Shown here piece by piece: positions 7,213 through 15,531 of a DNA stretch of 34,037 nucleotides (the first letter of the stretch is position 1; the number at the start of each line of letters is the position of its first letter). Position numbers and translations under genes: made by a program. Source of the DNA: DTU072 sp050309775 (GTDB lineage: Bacteria > Bacillota > Clostridia > Christensenellales > DTU072); contig JBNRMV010000004.1 of NCBI GenBank assembly GCA_050309775.1, positions 1-34,037 of the forward strand, given 5' to 3'. The notes below the pieces were generated by a model. That model worked only from the letters and a program-made list of their open reading frames with translations, had not been told where the DNA came from and did not search any database.

Positions 7213-7241
7213 TGTACAATGCGCCGCTGATATGGTATAAT
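7213..7241 (+). promoter_or_regulatory. Extended -10 promoter of the WYL regulator gene
   Basis: TATAAT at 7236-7241 is preceded by TGG, making an extended -10. The -35 (TGTACA at 7213-7218) is weak but at the correct 17-base distance. The start codon at 7265 follows 24 bases later behind GGAGG. Confidence 0.5.
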
Positions 7242-7264
7242 CGAGTTAAATTCGGAGGTTTTTT

Positions 7265-8251
7265 ATGGGCAAGGAGATGAGTTCTCAAAAGATAAAATTA
7301 TTAAAAATATGGGAAATACTGCGGCAGTACAGCGACGAGCAAAATCCGCTTGACACAATTCAAATTATTGAAAAACTAAAAAAGCTGGGCATATCTTGCG
7401 AAAGAAAGACACTTTACAAGGACATTGACGAACTCAATGCCAATGGCTATAAAGTTTATCAAAAACGCAGCAAACGCAATTTGTATTATGTCAAACAGTC
7501 GGAGTTCAGCGTAGCCGAACTGCGCATACTCATCGATGCGGTGCAATCGTCAATTTTCATCACAGAAAAAAAGACCGAAGAATTGGTGGAAAAGATTGCA
7601 AACCTTGCTGGCAGTTTCAAGGCCGACACTTTGAAGAACGGAGTATACTTTGACATTCAAAAGTATAAAAATGAGGATATTTATAACAATATCGCTAAGA
7701 TTGACGAAGCCATAAACTCCGACCGTAAGGTGTCTTTCCGATATTTCACATATGACGAGAACGCAGAGATTTCTTATAAAAAAGACGGCGCGCGCTACAA
7801 AATCAATCCTGTTGCGTTGGCTTTTGCCAATGATTGTTATTATCTTATTTGTTTCAGCGACAAACACCAAAGCCTTTCCAACTATCGGGTGGACAGAATC
7901 AGCGATATCGAAATTGAGGACGAACGCATTACGCATGCCCAATGCGCCATAGAATTTGACATAGCCGAATACCGCCGCAAAACCTTTGCCATGTATTCCT
8001 CAGGCAAAGAAGTAAAGGTTGAGATAGAGTTTGACAAGTCGCTAGTCAGCGTGATGATGGATAAGTTCGGCACAGAAGTAAAAATAAGAGGGGTCGGCGA
8101 AGGCAAGTGCCGTCTGAAAGCAAAAGTGCAAATCAGTCCGGTATTTTTTGGTTGGTGCGCTACTTTCGGACCAAAACTGCGTATAATTTCGCCTGCAAGC
8201 GTGGCGGAAGAGTACAAAGAGTGCTTGCAGAAAATTTTGGAGATTTATTAA
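7265..8251 (+). CDS. HTH and WYL domain transcriptional regulator
   Basis: The 328-residue protein has an N-terminal winged helix (residues about 10-75, with GISCERKTLYKDIDELNANGY as recognition region), a central WYL domain (about 145-225, with RYKINPVALAFANDCYYLICF and NYRVDRISDIEI) and a C-terminal WCX-type extension ending YKECLQKILEIY. Proteins of this layout are DNA-binding regulators whose WYL domain senses a ligand, often a nucleic acid or nucleotide. The start at 7265 lies six bases after GGAGG. It is divergent from the SDR gene, and its 3' end overlaps the stop of the convergent corrinoid-activator gene by four bases. The target is probably the SDR gene, itself, or both. Confidence 0.88.
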   Translation: MGKEMSSQKIKLLKIWEILRQYSDEQNPLDTIQIIEKLKKLGISCERKTLYKDIDELNANGYKVYQKRSKRNLYYVKQSEFSVAELRILIDAVQSSIFITEKKTEELVEKIANLAGSFKADTLKNGVYFDIQKYKNEDIYNNIAKIDEAINSDRKVSFRYFTYDENAEISYKKDGARYKINPVALAFANDCYYLICFSDKHQSLSNYRVDRISDIEIEDERITHAQCAIEFDIAEYRRKTFAMYSSGKEVKVEIEFDKSLVSVMMDKFGTEVKIRGVGEGKCRLKAKVQISPVFFGWCATFGPKLRIISPASVAEEYKECLQKILEIY

Positions 8252-9702
8252 AAATTCATATTGTCAACGAATTCTGAGAAGAAGTCAGGTTGTTCGTTAA
8301 GGTCAACAACGCTGATTTTGTCGGCTATCTTTTGACAGATATTCAGATTGTCCTCATTCACAAGGCACATTACAGCGCCCTTGCCGCCGGCATTGCCGAC
8401 GCTTTTGGTCTTTGAGGAAAATTCCTGAGGCAGCAACCCGATTTTTGTTGCGCTGTCAATATTGATATAATGTCCCAATCCGCCAGCCAAATAAACGGTT
8501 GAAATAGCGGCACTGTCACAGCCGGCGTTTTTCATAAGTATGTTGATACCTGAACGCACAGCGCTTTTTGCAAGTTGAAACTCCCGTATATCTTTTTGTG
8601 TAATGTAGACATCTTGCGTGATAAAAAACTTGTCTTCAAATATATTCTTACTCAAAGGGCTGTCAATTTCTCTCAGCAATCCGCTGCGGTCTATGATGTT
8701 ATATTGAGTGAGGATTGCCATCAAATCGGTCAAACCGGAACCGCAAATGCCTTTTGCAGTACCCGAAACAGTGGAATATGAAAGTTTGTTATAGTTATAA
8801 TAAATATGGTCTATGGCGCCCTCAACGCCGCCCATTCCCATCTCAATGTTGCCACCCTCGAATGCCGGACCTGCAGCTGCAGCGCAGGCAAAGTACTTGC
8901 CGTTGCGTTTCAGGATTATTTCGCAATTTGTGCCTATGTCAATAAGCAGACAGTTGTCTTGTTGCCACATACCGCTTGATAACACGCCGGCAATGGCGTC
9001 GCTGCCGATATAGGCGCTTGCCGAAGGTAAAAGCGCTGTGTCATTTTCGTATTGAGTTTTTGTAAAAACAGGCTGAAAAGGCGCTTGTCCCATTCCCGAC
9101 GGGTCTGCCCCGGCGTATAGGTGCAGCATAATGTTGTTGCCGCAAATTACAGTCTTTTTTATATTATCGATGCCGTTTCTTTTGCGCAAGAGCAAGGAGA
9201 TTTCGGAAATTTGCTCTCTTATTGCATTGCGTAAAAGTTGCAGTTTGCCCGATTTTGCCGCGCTCATTCTGCTGACAATATCGGCGCCAAAGCTGATTTG
9301 TCGGTTAAGTTCGGCTTGGGTATCAATAATGGCGCCGCTAAAGAGGTCAGTAAGATAGACGGCAAGCGAGGTGGTGCCTATATCGACAGCAATGCCATAG
9401 CCCGTCTGTTTTTTTGTTTTTTGAGGCGTTTGATAAAAAAAACTAAAAGCGCCCTTTGGGCTTTCCAGCGCAATAGATATATCCGTGTCAACGGTATGGC
9501 GGCAGGCATTAAAATATCCGTCCGCAATGGCGGCGGAGACGCTGCCCTCCAACAATTTAACCTTGCATTTGCCGCAGGTGCCTTTGCCGCCGCAACTTGC
9601 TTCAATGGAAAAGCCGTTGCGTTGCAAAAGCGACAGCAAGTTTTCACCGGGCTGAGCGGCTATCAAATGCTCTTTGTTATTTGTAAAAATCTTTAGTACC
9701 AT
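8248..9702 (-). CDS. [2Fe-2S] ferredoxin/ASKHA ATPase, RACo/RamA-like corrinoid activator
   Basis: The 484-residue product begins with a plant-type [2Fe-2S] domain whose ligands are Cys37, Cys43, Cys46 and Cys67 (ASCGGKGTCGKC ... ACRH). A linker leads to an ASKHA-type domain (DUF4445) with phosphate-binding signatures GIAVDIGTTSLAVYL near 115 and LLIDIGTNCEIIL near 250, then GGLGHYINID near the end. Relatives reduce inactive Co(II) corrinoid proteins at the cost of ATP. No corrinoid protein or methyltransferase gene is nearby, so its partner is elsewhere or it serves another protein. ATG 9702 gives the normal family N-terminus; a TTG 36 bases upstream has no ribosome site. There is no Shine-Dalgarno before 9702; see the promoter entry. 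Confidence 0.85.
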   Translation of the reverse strand: MVLKIFTNNKEHLIAAQPGENLLSLLQRNGFSIEASCGGKGTCGKCKVKLLEGSVSAAIADGYFNACRHTVDTDISIALESPKGAFSFFYQTPQKTKKQTGYGIAVDIGTTSLAVYLTDLFSGAIIDTQAELNRQISFGADIVSRMSAAKSGKLQLLRNAIREQISEISLLLRKRNGIDNIKKTVICGNNIMLHLYAGADPSGMGQAPFQPVFTKTQYENDTALLPSASAYIGSDAIAGVLSSGMWQQDNCLLIDIGTNCEIILKRNGKYFACAAAAGPAFEGGNIEMGMGGVEGAIDHIYYNYNKLSYSTVSGTAKGICGSGLTDLMAILTQYNIIDRSGLLREIDSPLSKNIFEDKFFITQDVYITQKDIREFQLAKSAVRSGINILMKNAGCDSAAISTVYLAGGLGHYINIDSATKIGLLPQEFSSKTKSVGNAGGKGAVMCLVNEDNLNICQKIADKISVVDLNEQPDFFSEFVDNMNF

Positions 9703-9708
9703 AAAAGC

Positions 9709-9717
9709 ATTATAACA
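9709..9717 (-). promoter_or_regulatory. Extended -10 only six bases before the corrinoid-activator ATG
   Basis: Read on the minus strand the sequence is TGT TATAAT, then six bases, then ATG at 9702. Transcription normally starts about seven bases after the -10, which would place the first base of the mRNA at or next to the start codon. Together with the missing ribosome site this suggests a leaderless message. Confidence 0.45.
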
Positions 9718-9787
9718 AAACCCGGTGCAAGCGTCCACAATTTACAAAAAATATAGGCAATTCTGTAAAAAGCTATTTGATAAGAGC

Positions 9788-9814
9788 TTGAAAAGGCTTT
9801 TTGTGTGTTATAAT
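9788..9814 (+). promoter_or_regulatory. Promoter of the MFS gene at 9841
   Basis: TATAAT at 9809-9814 is preceded by TGT, an extended -10. TTGAAA at 9788-9793 is 15 bases upstream, slightly close. It fires away from the divergent corrinoid-activator gene and sits 26 bases before the ATG. Confidence 0.5.
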
Positions 9815-9840
9815 TATTGCTGATTTATGGGGAGAGGTAT

Positions 9841-11040
9841 ATGGCCGGATTGCTTTTAGTCGTAATTTATATTGCTTTTATTTCATTGGGGTTGCCCGAT
9901 TCGCTTTTTGGCGTTACTTGGCCGGTCATTCATCTTGATTTGGGAGTTGACGAAGGGTTTGCCGCGCTTTATATGCTTATTGTGGGCGCAGGCACTGCCG
10001 GGGTCAGCTTTATTGCAGGTCCGATAATCCGAAAACTAGGCACAGGTTGGGTGACGGCTGTATCGGTAATGCTGACAGTTCTGGGGTTAATAGGTATGAG
10101 CATAGCCCCCGGAATCGGAGTGATAATTATTTCTTCTATACTGATGGGTATAGGAGCCGGCGCAGTGGATACGGGGTTGAATGATTTTGTTTCGAAACAT
10201 TACAAAGCCAGGCATATGAGTTGGCTGCACTGTTTTTGGGGCATAGGCGTCACGGTAAGTCCGCTGATTATGTCGCTGTTTTTGGAACAAGGCAACTGGC
10301 GCAGCGGCTATCGCTCAACCGCCATAATTCAACTTTGTCTTGCGGCGGTTATGTTCATCTCTCTGCCGCTTTGGAAAAAAGTTACCGCAAAAAACCAGAT
10401 TCAAGTAGTTGCGGAGAATGCACCGCAAAAATCCTCAAAAAAATTCAATATTTTTAAGGAAAGAGGCGTTGTTTTTGCCGCCGTATCGCTTGCTATATAT
10501 TGCGGTATGGAATATCTTGTTGGAGTGTGGGGCGCCAGTTATTTCGTACATATCTTTGACTTTTCGCCGGCAACAGCCGCAAGGTACATTGCTATGTACT
10601 ATGGCGGCATAATGGCAGGAAGATTTGTTACCGGCATTCTGACGGTAAAACTGTCCAATAAGATACTTATACGCTTTGGAACAATTTTTGCCATAGTCGG
10701 CATAACAATGTTGTTGCTGCCGGTAAAAGCGCTCATGCTGCCCGGGCTGTTGCTTATAGGAATGGGGTTTGCCCCGATTTTTCCTTGCACAATTGACTCG
10801 ACAAAAACTCGTTTCAACAGCCGTTACTCCGCTGATATCATAGGTTTTCAAATGGGATTTGCTTATGTTGGCGCCATAAGTTTTCAGCTGATTGTGGGTT
10901 TTGTTGCCACACGCACAACTTTTATGATTTTGCCTTTCATATTGTTGGCGCTGGGCATTTTATTGCTTGTTGATGTGGAGCATATAAACCGCATTACATC
11001 ATCAAAAACAGCAGAAATGGGCGAAATCGGTTCAGATTAA
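9841..11040 (+). CDS. MFS transporter, 12 transmembrane helices
   Basis: The 399-residue protein is hydrophobic throughout with about 12 predicted helices and a central basic loop near 185-215 (KKVTAKNQ ... KKFNIFKERG). The first helix carries GLPDSLFGVTWPVI, common in Firmicute MFS proteins of unassigned substrate, and the loop after helix 2 has the MFS-like GPIIRKLGTGW. ATG 9841 is chosen because GGGGAGAGG precedes it by a few bases; a TTG at 9817 in the same frame lies almost on the promoter -10 and would be unlikely. The substrate cannot be read from the sequence; the fold resembles the sugar-porter-like FucP group only loosely. Confidence 0.8.
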   Translation: MAGLLLVVIYIAFISLGLPDSLFGVTWPVIHLDLGVDEGFAALYMLIVGAGTAGVSFIAGPIIRKLGTGWVTAVSVMLTVLGLIGMSIAPGIGVIIISSILMGIGAGAVDTGLNDFVSKHYKARHMSWLHCFWGIGVTVSPLIMSLFLEQGNWRSGYRSTAIIQLCLAAVMFISLPLWKKVTAKNQIQVVAENAPQKSSKKFNIFKERGVVFAAVSLAIYCGMEYLVGVWGASYFVHIFDFSPATAARYIAMYYGGIMAGRFVTGILTVKLSNKILIRFGTIFAIVGITMLLLPVKALMLPGLLLIGMGFAPIFPCTIDSTKTRFNSRYSADIIGFQMGFAYVGAISFQLIVGFVATRTTFMILPFILLALGILLLVDVEHINRITSSKTAEMGEIGSD

Positions 11041-11062
11041 ACTGATAAAACTTATAATTTAG

Positions 11063-11091
11063 TTGTAAAACAAATTTTGCAATGATATAAT
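11063..11091 (+). promoter_or_regulatory. Promoter of the DUF1508 gene
   Basis: TTGTAA (11063-11068) and TATAAT (11086-11091) are exactly 17 bases apart. The ATG at 11129 follows a GGAGG site. Confidence 0.65.
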
Positions 11092-11128
11092 AAAACAATA
11101 AGCTCATAGCATATTCGGAGGTAATTTT

Positions 11129-12346
11129 ATGAATAAACTCAATGATTTTTTTGTGGGATTGGCAAACAAGTTGCCGTTTGCGCAACAGTTTTTTTCCAGA
11201 AATGTTGAAATCGGTCCCATAGAACTCAATACCCTGTTTTTAATTCTTGTAGGCATTGTATTGTTCATTGTGCTTGTCATAATTATTGCGTCAGCCACCA
11301 AAAGCGGCAAAAAAGACAAAACAGCGCAGCCTCAGAATGAAGAATATTCGGAAAAGACGGCACCTGCTGAACAGACAAAACCTGCGCTGACAGCTGAAAA
11401 AACCCTGACAGCTGAAAAGCCCGTTGAAAAGCAACCTACAAAGGCGACTGAAAAGCCTCTTGAAGTGCAACCTACAAAGGCGACTGAAAAGCCCGTTGAA
11501 AAACAACCGGCAAAAGTCGCAGAACCCGTTGAAAAGCAAACCGTAAAAGTGGCAGTACCCGTTGAACCAAAACAAGAGAACGCCGCAGAAGCGCTGGCGG
11601 CAAATGACGACACAAAGAGAGCATCGGGCAAGTTTGAGATAGAACTAAAATGTGACGGGTATAGGTTTTATTTAATAGCCAATAACGGACAGTTGCTGTT
11701 TGAAAGCATGGGATACAGTACGGCAAAAGGCGCGGAGAAAGGCATTGATACATTCAAAAGAGCCGTTGATAACAGCAATTTTGTGGTCGATGAGGACAAA
11801 TTCGGCAGATTCAGATTTATTCTGAACAGGCGCTATGTCGGAGAAAACTATAATACAAGAGCTGCTTGCGAGAGCAGCATAGAGTCAGTCAAAAACTTCT
11901 CTAAAACGGCAGCGATAATACCTTATGTATATGACGAAGAAGCCGAAAAGAAGTATGCCGCCGACAAAAACGCCGTCATATCAACGGTGGATTGGGAAGA
12001 AGTCGAAAAAGAAAACGCTGCAAAAAAGCCAAGCGGAAAGTTTGAAATAATCAAGGGTGCCGACGGCTATCACTATTATTTGCTTGCCAACAATGGGCAG
12101 TTGCTGTTTGCCAGCAATGGATATTCTTCGGCAAGTTATGCCAAGGAAGCTATCAATAACTTCAAGAAAGCCGTCTATGTCGGAAACTTCCTTATTGATG
12201 AGGACAAATTCGGCCGATTCCGTTTCATACTTAGGGGAGCTGGGTTCAGCACGGTATATGTCGGGGAGTCATACACAACTCGCGCGGCATGCGAAAAAAT
12301 TATAAACTCAGTAAAGAACTTTTCCAGAACGGCTGTTATTGCTTAA
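11129..12346 (+). CDS. Membrane-anchored protein with two YegP (DUF1508) modules
   Basis: The 405-residue protein has one transmembrane helix at about 34-55, followed by a basic stop-transfer (KSGKKDK). Residues about 70-160 form a low-complexity Lys/Glu/Pro/Thr linker with 12-residue repeats. Then come two YegP modules at about 167-262 and 302-402, each made of two half repeats: GKFEI...YLIANNGQLLFES.GY and a DEDKFGRFRFIL...YTTRAACE half. YegP domains are small alpha-beta folds of unknown biochemical role. The topology places the modules in the cytoplasm if the N-terminus is outside, or outside if not; charge favours cytoplasmic. It is monocistronic with its own promoter. Domain call is secure; function is not known. 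Confidence 0.85.
   Translation: MNKLNDFFVGLANKLPFAQQFFSRNVEIGPIELNTLFLILVGIVLFIVLVIIIASATKSGKKDKTAQPQNEEYSEKTAPAEQTKPALTAEKTLTAEKPVEKQPTKATEKPLEVQPTKATEKPVEKQPAKVAEPVEKQTVKVAVPVEPKQENAAEALAANDDTKRASGKFEIELKCDGYRFYLIANNGQLLFESMGYSTAKGAEKGIDTFKRAVDNSNFVVDEDKFGRFRFILNRRYVGENYNTRAACESSIESVKNFSKTAAIIPYVYDEEAEKKYAADKNAVISTVDWEEVEKENAAKKPSGKFEIIKGADGYHYYLLANNGQLLFASNGYSSASYAKEAINNFKKAVYVGNFLIDEDKFGRFRFILRGAGFSTVYVGESYTTRAACEKIINSVKNFSRTAVIA
11431..11502 (+). repeat. Two 36-base tandem repeats in the DUF1508 gene linker
   Basis: Units at 11431-11466 and 11467-11502 begin with the same 27 bases and encode a 12-residue linker repeat (KQPTKATEKPLE / VQPTKATEKPVE). Shorter related repeats flank them. 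Length variation between strains would be expected. Confidence 0.85.
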
Positions 12347-12387
12347 TAAATTAAAAGTTTAATTTTAGCGGCAAAACTGTTGCTTTA

Positions 12388-12396
12388 TGCTATAAT
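12388..12396 (+). promoter_or_regulatory. Extended -10 six bases before the lipoprotein ATG at 12403
   Basis: TGC followed by TATAAT (12391-12396) lies six bases before ATG 12403. No -35 and no Shine-Dalgarno are visible. The layout is the same as at 9709-9717 and again suggests a leaderless mRNA. Confidence 0.45.
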
Positions 12397-12402
12397 ATTA
12401 TT

Positions 12403-14565
12403 ATGAAAGAATGCGCTGTGAAAAAGTTTTGGCTTGTTATAATTTCCGTTCTCTTGCTTTTTGCTTTTGCGGCATGCCAACCGCCCAGCAGCGGCGAGGA
12501 AACTCCGAGCGGCGAAGACCCTCAGGACCCACCATTTTTTGACATATCAAATCTCAATTATAATGCGGCTTATCACAATGCCGCCGATGTTGAGGAAAAA
12601 GGCTTTTTGCTTTTTGATTGGCTGAATTTTAATCTTATAAGTTTTTCGTCAACTACGACAAGAAGTCCGATTTTTGAAGTTTATTATGACGGCGCAAGGC
12701 TTGCCAGTATCGAAAAGTCTTCGCAGGGTACGCAGTACTCAAATTATTGGTTGGACAAAACCGGACAATATACCATAAAAGTCTATGCAACCTTTCCCGG
12801 AGGGCAGAACAAGCAGGGGGGATTTACGCTTAATGTAAAACCCGGGGGCTATCCCGACAAAGTTGAATTTGAATTGTTGAACATGCAGCGACAAAAAGTC
12901 ATGCAAGCCAAAGGCGGCGAAAGTTTTATTCTCGTTGCCAAAGTTTTTTCTGAAGATACGCTGCTTGCGGAGGACAACGAAAAATTTTCCTCCTCTTGGT
13001 TTATGGGTCAAACCGGCGAAAGGGAAATGGTTGTTGACATACCCAATCAAATTACAGATACGACAAAATTGTATGCTTTTACATATACTTGCTATCATGC
13101 CGGAGGCAGCTCCGACAAATCAGCAGGATTTAATATCACGATAAAAAATAATTATCAAGGGTTACATTTTGATTATGGCGACAAGTTTATTGACGGCGTA
13201 GCCGTTATTGATGCGGCGGAATACGGCGGACTCATAAACTTTATGCACTTTGTCACCGCCAAACATGTTTTTGAAAACGGCGATGAAGAAATAATAGAGG
13301 TGCGATATGAGACTGACCCAAAAGAAGGCGAAATAGCAGCATTTATTAAGTGTGACGGCGATACACAATTCCGACGATACAAAAGACATATGTATGCCAC
13401 AGATGTTGCAAGCAGCTTTGCCAACTATGTGAGCAACGGTACGGTATATCAGCTTGACCCAAAGAAGACATCGGCGGAGATATACTTGGCGATGTGTTAC
13501 AAAGAAGAACAACAGTTCGGTTATGCCCTGAAGTACCGTCCAATAGACGGCACAAATGCTGCGATAACCATAAATAAGAGCGTCCCTGACGGCATAAGCG
13601 TTCCGTCTATTTCAGGCAAAGAAAAACATCTTGAAAGCAATCAAATCAAAGACGCCGTTGAATTCAATGCCAGAGCCGTAACAAACAATTCTGTTGAAGT
13701 CAAGGTTATGGTATCCGAAAAGTATTCTGAGGGAGCCTCAACGCAGTATTTCAAGCCGAATGTCGTGCTGAACGGCGATTATATAATGGGAGATTATTAT
13801 TATGAAATAGAGAATGATACCGGACTTATTTATTTTATTGCCTCCCAAAACTATTTTGGTGCCCATAGGGTAGGTAAAAGTTTTTTGAAAGTCAAATCAT
13901 GCTTTGGCAATGCAGAATATACCTTTGAAATAAATGCCGTCAATCCTATCATTAGCTATGAGATAGCCTTGACAAAACAGGGATATATGGACATTCCAAA
14001 TTATTTTTGCGGACAGCTGAATATCGTTCCTTATGTTACGGTTTATCAGAACTATTACAACAACACAAAGGAAGGCCGCGCGGTTGAGGCAACGGAAAGT
14101 CTGAAATATTATCAAGACGCGCAAGAAAAGAACATAGAAGATTTTGTTTTCAAGAAGGACAAATACAGTATCTCTATAAAGCTGTTTGAAAATGAAGTCG
14201 AAAAAGCTAAAAATACCATAGCATATGAATTTTATATGTTCCCGGACATTCGCTTTGAATTAAACGGTGAAGAATACCAAATCAGCCAAATGGAAAAAAC
14301 CCGTACCGCAATGGTAATATGTGATAGCATGGAAAAGAGCTTTGATTTTGTCGGTGACTTACCGGTAATGAGAATTGAACTGGAAAAAGGGCAAGAGGCG
14401 GATAGGAGGCTTATCGATGCTCCGGAGGGCGCGAAAATCATATACTTGCCCGGTTATGATGCCTACCATATTTGCTATGAGGGCTTTTTTTGGACAGACC
14501 AATATTTGAAAAGACAATTTGATGAATTCGTAGTCGCCAAGATTTTTATAGACCGAACAGAATAA
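12403..14565 (+). CDS. Large lipoprotein of unknown function
   Basis: The 720-residue protein has a signal peptide with the lipobox FAAC at about residues 22-25, followed by a Ser/Pro/Glu/Gly spacer (PPSSGEETPSGEDPQDPP). The mature part looks like a chain of beta-rich domains: several stretches of alternating hydrophobic residues with GQYTIKVYATFPGGQ near 120 recall immunoglobulin-like or bacterial surface folds. I recognise no catalytic motif. Alternative start GTG 12418 would still give a signal peptide (VKKFWLVIIS). No ribosome site precedes ATG 12403; an extended -10 sits directly upstream. The gene stands alone and converges with the transketolase operon at a shared terminator. Confidence 0.8.
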   Translation: MKECAVKKFWLVIISVLLLFAFAACQPPSSGEETPSGEDPQDPPFFDISNLNYNAAYHNAADVEEKGFLLFDWLNFNLISFSSTTTRSPIFEVYYDGARLASIEKSSQGTQYSNYWLDKTGQYTIKVYATFPGGQNKQGGFTLNVKPGGYPDKVEFELLNMQRQKVMQAKGGESFILVAKVFSEDTLLAEDNEKFSSSWFMGQTGEREMVVDIPNQITDTTKLYAFTYTCYHAGGSSDKSAGFNITIKNNYQGLHFDYGDKFIDGVAVIDAAEYGGLINFMHFVTAKHVFENGDEEIIEVRYETDPKEGEIAAFIKCDGDTQFRRYKRHMYATDVASSFANYVSNGTVYQLDPKKTSAEIYLAMCYKEEQQFGYALKYRPIDGTNAAITINKSVPDGISVPSISGKEKHLESNQIKDAVEFNARAVTNNSVEVKVMVSEKYSEGASTQYFKPNVVLNGDYIMGDYYYEIENDTGLIYFIASQNYFGAHRVGKSFLKVKSCFGNAEYTFEINAVNPIISYEIALTKQGYMDIPNYFCGQLNIVPYVTVYQNYYNNTKEGRAVEATESLKYYQDAQEKNIEDFVFKKDKYSISIKLFENEVEKAKNTIAYEFYMFPDIRFELNGEEYQISQMEKTRTAMVICDSMEKSFDFVGDLPVMRIELEKGQEADRRLIDAPEGAKIIYLPGYDAYHICYEGFFWTDQYLKRQFDEFVVAKIFIDRTE

Positions 14566-14649
14566 TGTTAGGTTATAAAAACAATACATTATTATAGTTA
14601 AATGTAATCGGCGGAAGTTTTCAAATAAATATTAGAAGCATAAGCAAAA

Positions 14650-14683
14650 AAAAGAGATTGCGTTTTGTGGCGCAATCTCTTTT
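14650..14683 (-). terminator. Strong, probably bidirectional terminator
   Basis: A perfect 13-base stem (14650-14662 with 14671-14683) has an 8-base loop. On the minus strand it is followed by an unbroken T tract (the A run from 14646), ending the transketolase operon 20 bases after its last stop codon. On the plus strand the T residues are inside the stem, so it can also end the lipoprotein transcript. Confidence 0.85.
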
Positions 14684-14703
14684 GGTTGTGTGATGGTTTT
14701 TTC

Positions 14704-15516
14704 TTACAAAGTCGTCAACATATCTTGCAGTACCGCCATGATATCGTTCAACTGAACGCCGTACTCAGGCGCTCCGATGACTTGGACATCGCCGTCCTCA
14801 CAGCAGGTAACAAAAGGTTTTTTCTTCATAAGCACATTCAAAGCGCCCTCTACGCTGAGGAAGTTGAAGCAAACAAATGCGTTCTTCCTGGCATAGATGC
14901 CTCTGCCGGCTTTTGATTTGCCGCCTTTTACTCTCAAATAGCAAGCAAGTATAGGGTCTTTCATGTCGCCGACTACGAATTGATAAATTCTGTCGGGCTG
15001 ATTTGTCCAGCGAGCTATGCCATCCCAACCCATTTTGTTGGCGACGGAAAGCGCCGTTGTAATCATGTACAAAGACATTTTTACTTTCAGGTATTTGCTG
15101 AGGTCGTCTTTCGGGTCGGCGGTGGGCATCATTAGCATAAGCTGCAACAGCAGCATTATGGTGTTGATTAGCAGTCCGGGTTTTGTGAACAGACCCTTGA
15201 ATATACTTTTCATGTCCGGCAGCGAAGTCATGCTGCCTTTGAACATTTTTACCATTTTTTCGACGGTATTGAAGGTAAGCTCAAGGCTGGGCTTGCCCTC
15301 ATATTCGCCTTGCACGACCTTAAAGTCGCCGTTGTCAAAAACCAAATGACATACGAGGTCCCCGTCGTCATCCATGCCTCTAAACTGTACTACAGCCTGC
15401 ACCTTTTCCCAGGTTTTTTTGAATTTGGGGTTCTCTTCGAGAACGAGTCTCATTACTGGGAATGCAGCCTGAAAGAACAGCTTAGCTACCATTTTGTCTT
15501 GAGCTGATGCTTTCAT
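14704..15516 (-). CDS. SCP2-like protein following transketolase genes
   Basis: The 270-residue protein starts at ATG 15516, seven bases after GGGAGG; a TTG further up would overlap that site. Residues about 40-100 (VVQFRGMDDDGDLVCHLVF, YEGKPSLELTFNTVEKMVKMFKG) resemble the SCP2 sterol-carrier fold, in which a beta sheet is followed by an amphipathic helix and a G-rich turn. A hydrophobic stretch at about 115-140 (LLINTIMLLLQLMLMM) could line a lipid pocket or touch a membrane. The C-terminal half is not recognised. It is the third gene of the transketolase operon, 15 bases after the second. The fold assignment is tentative and a link to the pentose pathway is not evident. Confidence 0.6.
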   Translation of the reverse strand: MKASAQDKMVAKLFFQAAFPVMRLVLEENPKFKKTWEKVQAVVQFRGMDDDGDLVCHLVFDNGDFKVVQGEYEGKPSLELTFNTVEKMVKMFKGSMTSLPDMKSIFKGLFTKPGLLINTIMLLLQLMLMMPTADPKDDLSKYLKVKMSLYMITTALSVANKMGWDGIARWTNQPDRIYQFVVGDMKDPILACYLRVKGGKSKAGRGIYARKNAFVCFNFLSVEGALNVLMKKKPFVTCCEDGDVQVIGAPEYGVQLNDIMAVLQDMLTTL

Positions 15517-15531
15517 TTTGTTACCTCCCAA

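Noticed and set aside
9703..9738. TTG at 9738 as start of the corrinoid activator
   Set aside because: It lacks a ribosome site, overlaps the -10 and would add a 12-residue tail not expected for the family.
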